Shown piece after piece: positions 46,010 through 55,246 of a DNA stretch of 64,000 bases. Location of the stretch: positions 4,030,001-4,094,000 of the forward strand of contig NZ_CP069526.1 in NCBI RefSeq assembly GCF_016889705.1, written 5' to 3'. The notes under the pieces are model-generated. The model saw nothing but the letters and a program-made list of their open reading frames with translations. It had not been told where the DNA came from and did no database searches. This stretch comes from Amycolatopsis sp. FDAARGOS 1241. Its GTDB lineage: Bacteria; Actinomycetota; Actinomycetes; Mycobacteriales; Pseudonocardiaceae. The first letter of the stretch is position 1. Each line of letters starts with the position of its first letter. The position numbers and the translations under genes are program-made.

Positions 46010-48316
46010 GTGCTGCCCAGGGCCAGGGAGATCCGAGACAGGGTCGTCGCTTCCGATCCGGGGCTCAACCGGTTGAGATCGGCGGGATCCGCCACCATCG
46101 GGATGGCCAGCGCCCTGGGTGTGGAATACCTGGTGGCCAAGATCACGGGCGCCGGCGCGATGGGTACGCTGACCTCGATGCTGCTCGGCGCGGTCGTCGG
46201 GATGATGGGCGCGATGGCGCTGGGCGACGGAAGTCCTTGGGTCAAGACCCGCACGGCCGCGTTCTTCCCGGTGGCGCTCGGCACCGGCATGACGCTCGGC
46301 GTGCTGGTGGGCAGCAACGCCGACTTGATGCTCGGCGTGTTCGTCCTGGTCATGTTCCTCGCCGTGTTCGTCCGGAGGTTCGGCCCGCCGTTCTTCTTCT
46401 ACGGCTTCATGGGCTGGATGGGCTACTTCTTCGCGGCCTTCCTCCACGCGACGTTCGCGACGCTGCCCGGGCTGCTGCTCGCCGTGGTCGTCGCCAGCGC
46501 GTGGCTGCTCCTGCTCTTCCTGACAGTGCTGCGCACCAGCACGACCAAGACGCTGCGCCGGGTGGTCCGGGCGTTCGACGCGCGCGGCCGGTCCTTGGTC
46601 CGCGCGTGCGCCGACCTGCTGGCCAACCGCGATCCGGAGCAGCAGGCGCGCTTGCGTCGCCGGCTGCAGCGGCGGCAAGCGCGGCTCGCGGACACGGCGC
46701 TGATGGTCGAGGGCTGGTCGGCTCAGCCGGGCGCGGTGCCGCGCGGCCGTTCGGCGGCTTCGCTGCGGCGCCAGATGGTCGACGCGCACCACCTGCTCGA
46801 CCAGCTCGCCACCGCCGCCGATTCCCTCGTCCGCAGTGGTTCGGGCCTCACGGTGCTCGCCGCCGAGGTGGCCGACCGGCTCGCCCGGCGCGACGACCGC
46901 GGCGCGGGTGAGGTCGCGTACCGCCTGGCCGATCTCGCCGAACGCGCGGGTGGCGCCGCGGGCGGGTGGTGGCCGGCGCGGCACTTCTCGGCCGCCGCGC
47001 TGGAGGTCGTCGCGGTGTTCGACGCGGCGCCGCAGCCCGAGGAGATCGGCAGCGACCCGGTCGACGACTTCGAACCCGCTGTCGGGCTCGCGTTCGGCAA
47101 CCTGCCCGGCTCGCCGGCCGCGGCGGGCGACGTGCCTGCCCGCCAGTCGAAGTGGAACCCGTTGGCGCGCCTGGACTTCATCACGCGCCAGGCGGTGCAG
47201 AGCGCGCTCGCCGGCGGGCTCGCGATCCTCATCGGCAAGGAGCTGTCCTCGGCGCGCTACTACTGGGCGGTGCTCGCGGCGTTCTTCATGTTCACCGGCA
47301 CGGCCACGCGCACGGAGACGTTCATCAAGGGGTTCAACCGCGTTCTCGGCACGCTCGTCGGGCTGCTCGCCTCAGTCGGGCTCGCCGAGCTGACGGCGGG
47401 CAACACCGCGGCGGTGCTGGTGACGATCTGCGGCGCGATGTTCTTCGGCTTCTACCTGATCCAGATCTCGTACGCGTACATGATCTTCTTCGTCACGATC
47501 ATGGTCGGGCAGCTCTACAGCGTGCTCAACGAGTTCTCCGCGGACCTGCTCCTGCTGAGACTCGAGGAGACCGCCGCCGGTGCCGTGGCGGGGCTGATCG
47601 TGGCCGTGGTCGTGATCCCGCTGTCCACGCGGGACACCGTGCGCAGCGCGCGGAACAACCTGCTCATGGCCCTGGGGGAGATCCTCGCGGCCGCCGCCGA
47701 GCGGCTGGGGCACGGCAAGTCGCCGGACCCACAGCCGGACTTCGACGCGCTCGCGCGCGCTCTGGACCACCGGCGCTACCAGCTGGCGCTGGTCGCGCGG
47801 CCCCTCACGCGGCCCGTGCTCGGCGGCACGGACTCTCCGCGGCTGCGGCACCGGTTGTCGCTCTACGCCGCGCTCGCCACGCACGGGCGCGCGCTCGCCG
47901 TGGCGGTGCGGTGGCCGCAGGGTTCGTGTTCCGCGCACCCCGAAGGTCCGGTCGCAGCGTGCACGGCGCTCGAGGCCGCCGTGGAGGAACTCATCGCCAC
48001 TCCGGTCGGGCAGCCGGCCACCGGGATGCGCGGTCCGCTGGCCAGCGCGGACGTCGCGTTGTTCGCCTACACCCCGGCGGCGCCGGGGGATCGCGCGAAG
48101 GACCCCGTGCTGCGGGCGCTGAGCCACCTGTACCTCGTGCTGCGGGATCTGACGGCGACCGGACCGGTGGAACTGCGGCCGGCACCGGCTCTCGCGGCGC
48201 CGGGGCCCCGGCTGTACCGGAAGATCCGTGCGGGGCTGCCGGTGGTGCCTGCGGTTCCGCCGGTTTCTCCGGTGCCTTCGGTGCCGCCGGCCGTGCGGCA
48301 ACCGCACGACGGCTGA
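46010..48316 (+). CDS. FUSC-family membrane protein
   Basis: A 768-residue membrane protein with two blocks of about five or six hydrophobic segments separated by a hydrophilic region. The first block includes MLLGAVVGMMGAMALGDG and FFFYGFMGWMGYFFAAFLHA; the second is the FUSC_2-like part (SAGLAILIGKELSSARYYW-like segment, TRTETFIKGFNRVLGTLVGL, YAYMIFFVTIMVGQLYSVLN). Such proteins resemble aromatic-acid efflux or fusaric acid resistance components. The GTG at 46010 follows a GGAAGG stretch. A Pro/Val-rich tail (PAVPPVSPVPSVPPAV) ends the protein. MarR control suggests inducible export; the substrate is unknown. Confidence 0.87.
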   Translation: MLPRAREIRDRVVASDPGLNRLRSAGSATIGMASALGVEYLVAKITGAGAMGTLTSMLLGAVVGMMGAMALGDGSPWVKTRTAAFFPVALGTGMTLGVLVGSNADLMLGVFVLVMFLAVFVRRFGPPFFFYGFMGWMGYFFAAFLHATFATLPGLLLAVVVASAWLLLLFLTVLRTSTTKTLRRVVRAFDARGRSLVRACADLLANRDPEQQARLRRRLQRRQARLADTALMVEGWSAQPGAVPRGRSAASLRRQMVDAHHLLDQLATAADSLVRSGSGLTVLAAEVADRLARRDDRGAGEVAYRLADLAERAGGAAGGWWPARHFSAAALEVVAVFDAAPQPEEIGSDPVDDFEPAVGLAFGNLPGSPAAAGDVPARQSKWNPLARLDFITRQAVQSALAGGLAILIGKELSSARYYWAVLAAFFMFTGTATRTETFIKGFNRVLGTLVGLLASVGLAELTAGNTAAVLVTICGAMFFGFYLIQISYAYMIFFVTIMVGQLYSVLNEFSADLLLLRLEETAAGAVAGLIVAVVVIPLSTRDTVRSARNNLLMALGEILAAAAERLGHGKSPDPQPDFDALARALDHRRYQLALVARPLTRPVLGGTDSPRLRHRLSLYAALATHGRALAVAVRWPQGSCSAHPEGPVAACTALEAAVEELIATPVGQPATGMRGPLASADVALFAYTPAAPGDRAKDPVLRALSHLYLVLRDLTATGPVELRPAPALAAPGPRLYRKIRAGLPVVPAVPPVSPVPSVPPAVRQPHDG

Positions 48317-48430
48317 CTTCCGCGCACGAACCGTGCCCCGGACGACCTTTCCCCCGGCTGTGACCACCTGAATCGGGCAGGGAGAGCGTTATCACATTCC
48401 TGCGGGGGTGGTTCGGGAGGAGGAAGTCCG

Positions 48431-48640
48431 ATGGCCGGCGGAACGAACAACTCGGGAACGAACGGCGCCGTGCTGCTGTGCCGGTGCGTGTGCTCGGTGC
48501 TGGGACACCACCACTCGGTGTGCGACGAGATCGCCGTGCCGGGTGCGTCGGTGCCGCTGCTGTCCGGGACCGAGCGCCGGGCGGTGCCCGCGTGCCTGGG
48601 CTGCCACACCGCGGTGCACCAGGAACTCGCGCGCCGCTGA
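48431..48640 (+). CDS. small Cys/His-rich protein
   Basis: A 69-residue protein with GGAGGAGGAAG as a strong ribosome-binding site 6 bases before the ATG. It contains LLCRCVCSVLGHHHSVC and, near the end, PACLGCHTAVHQELARR: six cysteines and five histidines, with a CxxCH-like motif that could bind zinc or, less likely, heme. There is no signal peptide. I do not recognise the family. It follows the FUSC gene by 114 bases and may be transcribed with it. The evidence that it is real is the ribosome-binding site and the Cys/His pattern. Confidence 0.6.
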   Translation: MAGGTNNSGTNGAVLLCRCVCSVLGHHHSVCDEIAVPGASVPLLSGTERRAVPACLGCHTAVHQELARR

Positions 48641-48652
48641 GTACGATCCCGG

Positions 48653-49396
48653 GGTGGCGCGGCGGAAGAACCCGGCGGCGGACCTTGTCCGGCTCGCTGG
48701 CGCCCGAGGCCCTGCCGCCCGCACGGGTCCTGCGCGACGCGTCTACGTGGCCCCGGGCAGCCGCCGGTCGATCGACGGCATCGCCCGATGGCCGTCTCGT
48801 CGACTCCGGTGCGGGAAGCTCTGACGAAACTGGAGGCCGGCGGGCTGGTCGCCACCCGCCCCGATGCCGGTTACGTCGTGGCGCCCGGGCTCGACGCGGC
48901 GGGACTGGACCACCTGTTCGACGTGCGCGGGCTGTTGGAACCCGAAGCCGCCCGCCTCGCCGCCGCGTCGCAGTCCCAGCCGGCCGACCTGCGCACCACG
49001 CGGGCCGCCACGACTCCCCACCCCGGCGCGGACGGCTACCGCGCCTACCCCGACTTCGCCGTGCTGGACGCGCGCCTGCACGGCGTCATCGCGGATGCCT
49101 GTGGAAATCCGCTGATCGCCGACGCCCTGGCCCGTCAGCACGCCCACACCCACGGCTGTCGGCTGTGTTTCCGCGTCGGCATCGCTCCGGCCACGGTGGC
49201 CGAACACGAGGCGATCGTCTCCGCCCTAATGCCCCGCCGCGGCGTCGATGCGGGCTCCCCTGGACCGGTTACGGGGCAGGCCGTGTCTGACAAGGCCTTG
49301 GTCCAGGTCATCACGCGTGGAAGACGACCGCGCAGCCGGGGTTCGCGCGGCGGCCGCCCACCCGGGTCGATCCCCTCCACGGCCACCGTCACGTGA
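48653..49396 (+). pseudogene. GntR/FadR-family regulator, frameshifted
   Basis: After a GTG at 48653 (ARRKNPAADLVRLAG), the N-terminal helices are lost across frames. A second frame gives the HTH and linker: MAVSSTPVREALTKLEAGGL, VATRPDAGYVVAPGLD, then the FCD domain LDHLFDVRGLLEPEAARLAA and FAVLDARLHGVIADACGNPL, EHEAIVSALM. The C-terminal end shifts again near 49240 (VEDDRAAGVRAAAAH in another frame). At least two indels are needed to restore a normal protein of about 220-230 residues. It is not clearly linked to its neighbours. Confidence 0.75.
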
Positions 49397-49500
49397 ACCT
49401 CCCGAGGTGAGTACCGGTGCAGGAACCTCGAGGAAATCGCACCGATGAGTTTCCGCGCCCGCTGCCGTCAGTACAGGAACAACACAACCGGAGGTGCGGA

Positions 49501-50037
49501 ATGGGCAAGGTGCTGTACTCGGCGGCGATGTCGCTCGACGGGTTCATCGCGGGACCGGGCGGCGACGCGCAGTGGATGACGGGCTACCTCGGCCCCAACC
49601 CGGAGGTCGACGACCTCGTGCCCGGCATCGGCGCGCTGCTCGTCGGCCGCCGCACGTACGGCGGGGACGACCCCAACCGGGGCACGGAGCACGAAGGCGC
49701 GTTCGGCGGCACGTGGCACGGACCGCAGTTCGTGGTGACGCACCGGCCCGCTGAGCCGGCGCCGGGCGTCACGTTCGTCGGCGACGTGGTGAGTGCTGTC
49801 GCGGCGGCGAAGGAAGCCGCGGGGGACAAGTACGTGACCGTCCTCGGTGCGGAAGTCGCCCGCGGCTGTCTCGACGCGGGGCTGCTCGACGAGATCCTCG
49901 TGGCGATCGTCCCGGTGCTGCTCGGCGACGGCGTGCGGCTGTTCGAGCGCCCCGGCGGTGACCACGTGCGCCTCGAGCGCCTCAAGCTGACCGAAGCTCC
50001 GACCATGTCGAACCTGTGGCTGCGCGTCGTCCGCTGA
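49501..50037 (+). CDS. DHFR-like reductase (RibD C-terminal domain)
   Basis: A 178-residue protein of the dihydrofolate-reductase fold, of the RibD_C/YwjB type. Conserved segments are VLYSAAMSLDGFIAGPGGDA, GIGALLVGRRTY, FVVTHRPAEPAPGVTFV, TVLGAEVARGCLDAGLLDEI and PVLLGDGVRLFE. These are NAD(P)H-binding reductases of unknown substrate. GGAGGT lies 5 bases before the ATG at 49501. It is preceded by the broken GntR gene and followed by about 290 bases with no gene that I can support. Confidence 0.88.
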   Translation: MGKVLYSAAMSLDGFIAGPGGDAQWMTGYLGPNPEVDDLVPGIGALLVGRRTYGGDDPNRGTEHEGAFGGTWHGPQFVVTHRPAEPAPGVTFVGDVVSAVAAAKEAAGDKYVTVLGAEVARGCLDAGLLDEILVAIVPVLLGDGVRLFERPGGDHVRLERLKLTEAPTMSNLWLRVVR

Positions 50038-50329
50038 TGTCGCGGGGCCCGGTGAGCGTCGCCGCGGTGAGGTGGTGCAACCACGGGGCCTTGCGCGCGG
50101 ATCGCGTCGTTCCTCGCGAACCGCGTGGTGCTGGAAGGGTTGTCCGCCATCGCCGTACCGGCGCGACCACGCCGTCGGCGCCGGGCGGGATCCGGCGCAG
50201 CCCCTGCCGGCGGGTCGGCCCGACCGGCGGCGGTGACCCGATCGCGCGACGGATTCCGCTCACGTGGCCGATGCCGCGCCGCCGCGGTCACCCCTACCGG
50301 TGGTGGGTCCCTGCGATTCGGGAGGGCGC

Positions 50330-50488
50330 ATGGCCAAGCCGGTCGAAGAGATCCTGGCGAACGTCGATCTGTACGCGGAGGACCAGAGCGAGAACCTGCT
50401 CGCGGCGGCCGCGGCCGCGAGGACGACCTGCCCCGTGCCGCACACCGAGGAGGACGGCGGCTACCACCTGCTGGCCGGCTGTCGCTGA
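50330..50488 (+). pseudogene. N-terminal stub of a cytochrome P450-like gene
   Basis: A 52-residue reading with GGGAGGGC as ribosome-binding site: AKPVEEILANVDLYAEDQSE, then LLAAAAAARTTCPVPHTEED and GGYHLLAGCR before the stop. The CPVxxT--DGGY pattern resembles the start of actinobacterial P450 proteins, which continue with VTRYEDV. No P450 heme or I-helix region follows, so this is probably a truncated relic. It could instead be a short real gene. Confidence 0.4.
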
Positions 50489-50594
50489 ACTCGGACGACG
50501 GCGGCCCCCAGGCTGTCTGCTCAACCTCGCGGGAGCCACCGCCTTCCGGGGCCTCCGGACGGCCCCGCTCCCCGCGTACCCCGCCGTCCCCGGA

Positions 50595-51551
50595 TCAAAC
50601 GGGCTCGAAAGCGGTGATCGCCTTCCTGACCGCGTCGCCCATCGCGCGGCTGCCGGTGTGGCCGGCGTCGTCGATCACCACGAGTTCGGCCGACGGCCAG
50701 TTCCGCACGAGGCGCCACGCGGCCTGCAGGGGCACGCTCAGGTCGAGGCGGCCCTGGATCAGGACGGCGGGGATACCGTGCAGGTGGTGGACATCGCGGA
50801 GGATCGCGCCTTCCCCGAGCCAGGCGTGGTGGCCGTAGTAGTGCGCGCACAGCCGGGCGAGCGTGATCAGTTCCTCGTCGGGGTGGTCACTGTACTGGCC
50901 GGGCCGTCCGTTCGTCTCGTGCGCGATCACGGCGTCCTCCCAGGCGCACCAGTCGCGCGCGGCCCGCAGCTGCACCGCACGGTCGGGTGAGGCGAGCAGC
51001 CGGGAGTACGCGGCCAGCAGGTCGCCGTCGCGGTCTCCTTCGGGCACGCCGGCGCGGAACGCCTCCCACTCACGCGGCAACAGCCGGCGCAGGCCACCGT
51101 AGAGCCAGTCGATCTCGTCGGGTGTGGACGTGAAGGTGGCGACCAGCACGATCTCCGACACCCGCTCGGGATGGCGCTCGGCGTAGGCCAGCATGAGCGT
51201 CGCGCCCCAGGAACCGCCGTACAGCAGCCACTTCTCGATCCCGAGGTGCTCGCGCAGCCGTTCCATGTCGGCGATGAGGTGCTCGGTGGTGTTGTGCTCG
51301 AGGCTCACCGCGGGATCGGCGACGTTCGGCACGCTCTCGCCGCAGCCGCGCTGGTCGAACTGCACGATCCGGAACTTCGCGGGGTCGAACCCCGTGCGGC
51401 TGTTGCGTTTGCCGCCCGCACCGGGGCCGCCGTGCACGCACAGCACCGGTTTGCCGTCCGGGTTCCCGCTGGTCTCCCAGTAGATCCGGTTGCCTTCGCC
51501 GACGTCGAGCAAGCCGCGCGCGTAGGGTTCGACGAGCGGGAACGGGGCCAT
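50595..51551 (-). CDS. pip: proline iminopeptidase
   Basis: A 318-residue alpha/beta hydrolase of peptidase family S33 that releases N-terminal proline. It has HGGPGAGG (oxyanion), FDQRGCGES (family mark), the nucleophile elbow GGSWGATLML, catalytic Asp in IQGRLDLSVPLQAAW and His in DAGHTGSR. It has no signal peptide. The length is standard. The ATG at 51551 gives the usual start (FPLVEPYARGLLDVGEGNRI). It is a single gene, convergent with the P450 stub and divergent from a GNAT gene. Confidence 0.93.
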   Translation of the reverse strand: MAPFPLVEPYARGLLDVGEGNRIYWETSGNPDGKPVLCVHGGPGAGGKRNSRTGFDPAKFRIVQFDQRGCGESVPNVADPAVSLEHNTTEHLIADMERLREHLGIEKWLLYGGSWGATLMLAYAERHPERVSEIVLVATFTSTPDEIDWLYGGLRRLLPREWEAFRAGVPEGDRDGDLLAAYSRLLASPDRAVQLRAARDWCAWEDAVIAHETNGRPGQYSDHPDEELITLARLCAHYYGHHAWLGEGAILRDVHHLHGIPAVLIQGRLDLSVPLQAAWRLVRNWPSAELVVIDDAGHTGSRAMGDAVRKAITAFEPV

Positions 51552-51697
51552 GACGGGATCCTCCGGGGTCGGCAACCCGCCGAGACTACCGATCCCCGCC
51601 TGCGGTGACATCTCGTTTTCGGGAAGGAAGGCCGAAGCCGCCAGCGGATATGCTTCGATATTTACAGGTTTAATCCGTTCTGGTTTCGTTTTTCGGT

Positions 51698-52159
51698 ATG
51701 GACCACCTAATCACCCCGGTGACCGCCGACCGGATTCCCGATCTCGTCTCCTCCGTCGAGGCGCTGTTCCGAGAGGACGGTGGGCGCCGGGACCCGACGA
51801 TGGACCTCACGTGGCCGCGTCGCGAAGGCGCGGCGTACTACACGGAATTGCTGAGGGACGAGGACGCACTGTGCCTGCTCGCCTCGCGGGGCGCCGTCAC
51901 CGGTCACCTCATCGGACGGGTTCGGCGGCGGGATCCGCTGCGCCCGGGCGTGGTGACGGCAGCGCTGGAAAGCATGCGAGTAGCCCGCGAAATGCGGCGG
52001 AGCGGAGTGGGCACGGCACTCGTCGCCGCGTTCGCGTCGTGGGCCGGAGAAAAGGGTGCGGACCACTGTGAAGTCACCGCGTATTCCACGAACGCGACCG
52101 CTCTCGCGTTCTACCGCCGCCACGGTTTCACCGATTTCGAGCTGACCCTGCGGCGCTGA
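51698..52159 (+). CDS. GNAT family N-acetyltransferase
   Basis: A 153-residue acetyltransferase with the acetyl-CoA loop RRSGVGTALVAAFASWAGEK (motif A) and the late motif AFYRRHGF followed by TDFELTLRR. Preceding strands read LCLLASRGAVTGHLIGRVRR. The acceptor is unknown. The leader is AT-rich (51650-51690, with GATATTTACAGG), suggesting its own promoter; the gene is divergent from pip. The ribosome-binding site is weak. Confidence 0.88.
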   Translation: MDHLITPVTADRIPDLVSSVEALFREDGGRRDPTMDLTWPRREGAAYYTELLRDEDALCLLASRGAVTGHLIGRVRRRDPLRPGVVTAALESMRVAREMRRSGVGTALVAAFASWAGEKGADHCEVTAYSTNATALAFYRRHGFTDFELTLRR

Positions 52160-52270
52160 GTGCCGACCGGGGCTGCCAGGGGTATTCACGGGGCCTGTGC
52201 TGGGCACCGAGACACAGAAGGCCAGGGGCTTGGGACGCTCGGCCCGGCGGCCGTGCGCTAGGTTGCCGCC

Positions 52271-52813
52271 ATGACCGAACTCGGGCCCGTCGGCTGGCCG
52301 CCTGCCCCGATCAGGACCGAGCGGCTCGTGCTCCGCGGGTCCGAGGCCCGGGACCGTACGGCGTTCCTCGAACTGTTCGCCTCGCCCGAGGTGGGCACCT
52401 ACGTCGGCGGCCCTCGACCACGCGCCGAGCTCGAGCGCACGGTGCCCGAGGTGCCCGGGCGGCGCGCCGGTCTTTTCGTGATCGATCTCGACGGGACGAT
52501 GATCGGCATGATCACATTCGATCGGCGGGACGCCACGCGTGCAGGACACCTCCGTCCGGAGGCCGGGGACGTCGAGCTCGGCTACCTGTTCCTGCCGCAC
52601 GTGTGGGGACGTGGCTACGCGGCCGAGGCGTGCGCGGCGGCACTGGGCTGGTTCGCCGTCGCCCTTCCCGGCGAGCCGGTGGTGCTCTGCACCCAGACCG
52701 CCAACGACCGCTCCATGCGGCTCGCGGCGAAGCTGGGGTTCGCCGAGGTGGAGCGGTTCGAGGAGTACGGCGCCGAGCAGTGGTTGGGCGTGTGGTCCTC
52801 GGCCACGCCGTAA
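52271..52813 (+). CDS. GNAT family N-acetyltransferase (RimJ/RimL-like)
   Basis: A 180-residue acetyltransferase of the Acetyltransf_3 type. It opens IRTERLVLRGSEARDRTAFL, has VELGYLFLPHVWGRGYAAEA (motif A) and CTQTANDRSMRLAAKLGFAE (motif B region), then ERFEEYGAEQWLGVW. These enzymes acetylate protein N-termini or small amines. It is co-directional with another GNAT gene 111 bases upstream, and convergent with a decayed lipoprotein gene. Confidence 0.9.
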   Translation: MTELGPVGWPPAPIRTERLVLRGSEARDRTAFLELFASPEVGTYVGGPRPRAELERTVPEVPGRRAGLFVIDLDGTMIGMITFDRRDATRAGHLRPEAGDVELGYLFLPHVWGRGYAAEACAAALGWFAVALPGEPVVLCTQTANDRSMRLAAKLGFAEVERFEEYGAEQWLGVWSSATP

Positions 52814-52817
52814 CCTC

Positions 52818-54118
52818 TCACTGCGTGGAGATCTCGACCACGCGCCTGCGGGCGAGCACGGCGGTCACGTGGACGGTGACCATCAGCCGGTCGGTGGCGA
52901 ACTGGGCGCTGCCGCCCGGGCCCGCCAGGATCTCGCTGAGGTCCTGCAGCACCCGGACCTTCGGACCCGGCGTCCGACACCGACACCGTGAAGGTTTGGC
53001 CGGCCATGGCGAAGTCGGCCTTGCCGCTGACCAGGACCTGGCACTTGCCCGACGCGCACGCGCCGAAGTCGCTGCCGTCGGTAGCCGGTGGGAGAGCGTC
53101 GGGCGGGGAATCGAGCGGGCGGCACCGCGGGGCGACGTCGTGGGACTGGGCCGGCACCGGCGTGCCGCGGGCGATCGCCGGCAGGTCCGGGGACGGCAGT
53201 GCGATGGTCATGATCACGCCGATCGTCTGCTGTGCCCGGGATTCACCTCGTCGACGGACTGGAACGCCGGCTCGGCCGACGGATCGACCGCGGGCAGTTT
53301 CGGCTGCATCGCTTGGAGCGCGGAGCGCAGGCTGGCGCGGTACTGGTCCGCGGCGGGGATGCCCCTGGGCTCGGCCATGCCGAGTGCGTCGACGACATCG
53401 GCGACACCGGAACCGGCCGACTGCGGGAATGAGCCGAGGTCGTAGGAGCTGAAGCGGGCGTACCGGGGATCGGTGATCAGGAGGTCTTCGATCGTGGCCG
53501 CGTTGAGCGAGGCAGCGGCATCGGCCGCCGCGCACACGGGGTCGGACCACGCGACCAGCGCACGGGTGGGGGCGGCCGGGTCGACGGAACTGCCGCACAG
53601 TCCGGCAGGTGGCGGCGACGTTGAAGGAGGCGTTGAGTTTCGCGTCGCTGCGGACGGCTTTCGGGAGGTCTTCGGCGACGGGCTCGATGCCGGCGATCGC
53701 GTTCGCGAGCTCACCGGCTTGCGCCGGCGTCGGCCGGGCGGTGGTCGAGGCCGGCGCCTTCTCGCCGAGTGGGTCGAGCGCCTGGGCCGGCCGCGACGTG
53801 GGTGTCCGCGGCTTTCACCCCGGACGGCGTGACGGCCTCGAGTCGCTCGCGCGCCTGGCCGAGCCGGCCCCAGATCACGCTGACGCAGGAGCTGATCGCG
53901 GAGAGTCGAGGAACCCGGCCCGCGAGGGGTCGGCGGCGGTGCGGTTGACCTCGTCGATGCCGGAGCAGAAGCCCTGCAGCGACTGCTCGCTCGTGCACAC
54001 CGCCTGGGACCACGCCATGAGCCGCCGGGCACCGGCGGCAGCGGTGCGGGCGGCGCGTACCCGCCCGTGGTGCAGCCGGCGGCGAGCACCGCGAACCCCC
54101 CGGCAGTGAAGCCGTCCT
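52818..54118 (-). pseudogene. decayed secreted lipoprotein gene(s)
   Basis: A minus-strand gene is readable only across several frames. It begins at a lipobox-like FAVLAAGCTTGGYAPP, then WSQAVCTSEQSLQGFCSGID, EVNRTAADPSRAGFLDSP, RLGQARERLEAVTPSGVKA, then LVAWSDPVCAAADAAASLNA with TIEDLLITDPRYARFSSYDL and SAEPAFQSVDEVNPG. A further part has GSDFGACASGKCQVLVSGKA with FAMAGQTFTVSVSDAG and ends LMVTVHVTAVLARRRVVEIS. At least four shifts are needed. The repeated AW(S)xxVC motif suggests tandem modules. The last part may be a separate gene. Function unknown. Confidence 0.55.
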
Positions 54119-54395
54119 GACCCGCGTGGGACTCCCTTCTCCCCAGGTGGCGAGAGACTAGGAAGGCGCTGCCGGGAGGGGTCCCGCAAGGCCGGCGCGA
54201 GGTGGCAGCCGACAGCCCGGACGGGGCCGACGCGAACCGCGGCAACGTGTCGGTGCGCGGGCCGTGTGCCGCCCGTGAGAAACCGTCACCCGGAGTGGTG
54301 CTCGGAGGTCGGGTTTACACGATCGGGCGAGGCTTCGTAGGATCTTGCCGCCGGTCGTGCCGCGGGCCCGCGGCCCCGGCGGGGTGGAGGTCTGG

Positions 54396-55109
54396 ATGGC
54401 GCCCACGGGGCCCGGCGCAAACGGCGGTGAGCTGGACTCGGTCGCGAAGCTCGTGGACCTGTCGGAGACGGCGCCGATGCCGCGCATCGACGGTGAACGC
54501 CCGCCGCTGGTGACCCGGCGGAAGCCGCAGCCCGACCCCGGCGACCTGCACCCGGACCCGGCGGCCGCGCCGGCGTCGCGAAGGGAAGGCCCACGGACGA
54601 AACCGCAGCCCGTCGTGGGGGAGCTGCCGGCCGGTCTCGATGCGATGTTCGCCGGCGCCGAGCATCCAGCGACGGCGGAGCATGCAGAGCGGGCCGAGAC
54701 CGCGCCGCCGCCGTCGACCGGCCGCACCACGCGCTACGTGGTGCTCGCCGGCGCAGTGGTCGTCGCGCTGGCCGGGTTCGGCACGTGGGCGCTGTGGGCG
54801 GCCCCGGACAGCGGCTCGGCGGGCAAACCGGCCGAGGTACCCGCCGCCCCGACGCGGTCCTCGTCCGCACCACCCGCGGTCACCACGATGAGCGCGAGCC
54901 CCACCCCGCCGCCGGCGACCGACCACGTGGACCACACCCCCGTCCGCACCACCGAGGAGCAGGAGCCGCAGCAGTCTGCCGACGGGCGCCGGGCGCCGCA
55001 CACCAGCGAGCAGGACCCCGTGTCGGGCGCCTTCAGCTCGGTCGTGAGCTCCTACCTCCAGCAGTGGAGCAGCCGCCACCAGCAGCCCTCCCGCCACCAC
55101 CGCGGTTAG
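54396..55109 (+). CDS. proline-rich single-pass membrane protein
   Basis: A 237-residue protein with a Pro/Arg-rich cytoplasmic half (about 130 residues), one membrane segment (YVVLAGAVVVALAGFGTWAL) and a Ser/Thr/Pro-rich outer part that ends in a His/Gln-rich tail (SSYLQQWSSRHQQPSRHH). There is no catalytic motif. I chose the ATG at 54396 because GGAGG lies 6 bases before it; an ATG at 54345 would add 17 residues. It precedes a DUF574 methyltransferase by 137 bases. The function is unknown. Confidence 0.7.
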   Translation: MAPTGPGANGGELDSVAKLVDLSETAPMPRIDGERPPLVTRRKPQPDPGDLHPDPAAAPASRREGPRTKPQPVVGELPAGLDAMFAGAEHPATAEHAERAETAPPPSTGRTTRYVVLAGAVVVALAGFGTWALWAAPDSGSAGKPAEVPAAPTRSSSAPPAVTTMSASPTPPPATDHVDHTPVRTTEEQEPQQSADGRRAPHTSEQDPVSGAFSSVVSSYLQQWSSRHQQPSRHHRG

Positions 55110-55246
55110 GGGATCTTCGAAGGCGCAGGTCCGCGCCGATCTGTGCACCGGCCTGCCGCTGAACGGGCGACCTGGCGTAACCGGAGGGGGTCGGGGTACT
55201 ACTCTGAGTGGGCCAATGCCGCCCCGAGCCGCCTTGCGAGGTGCCC

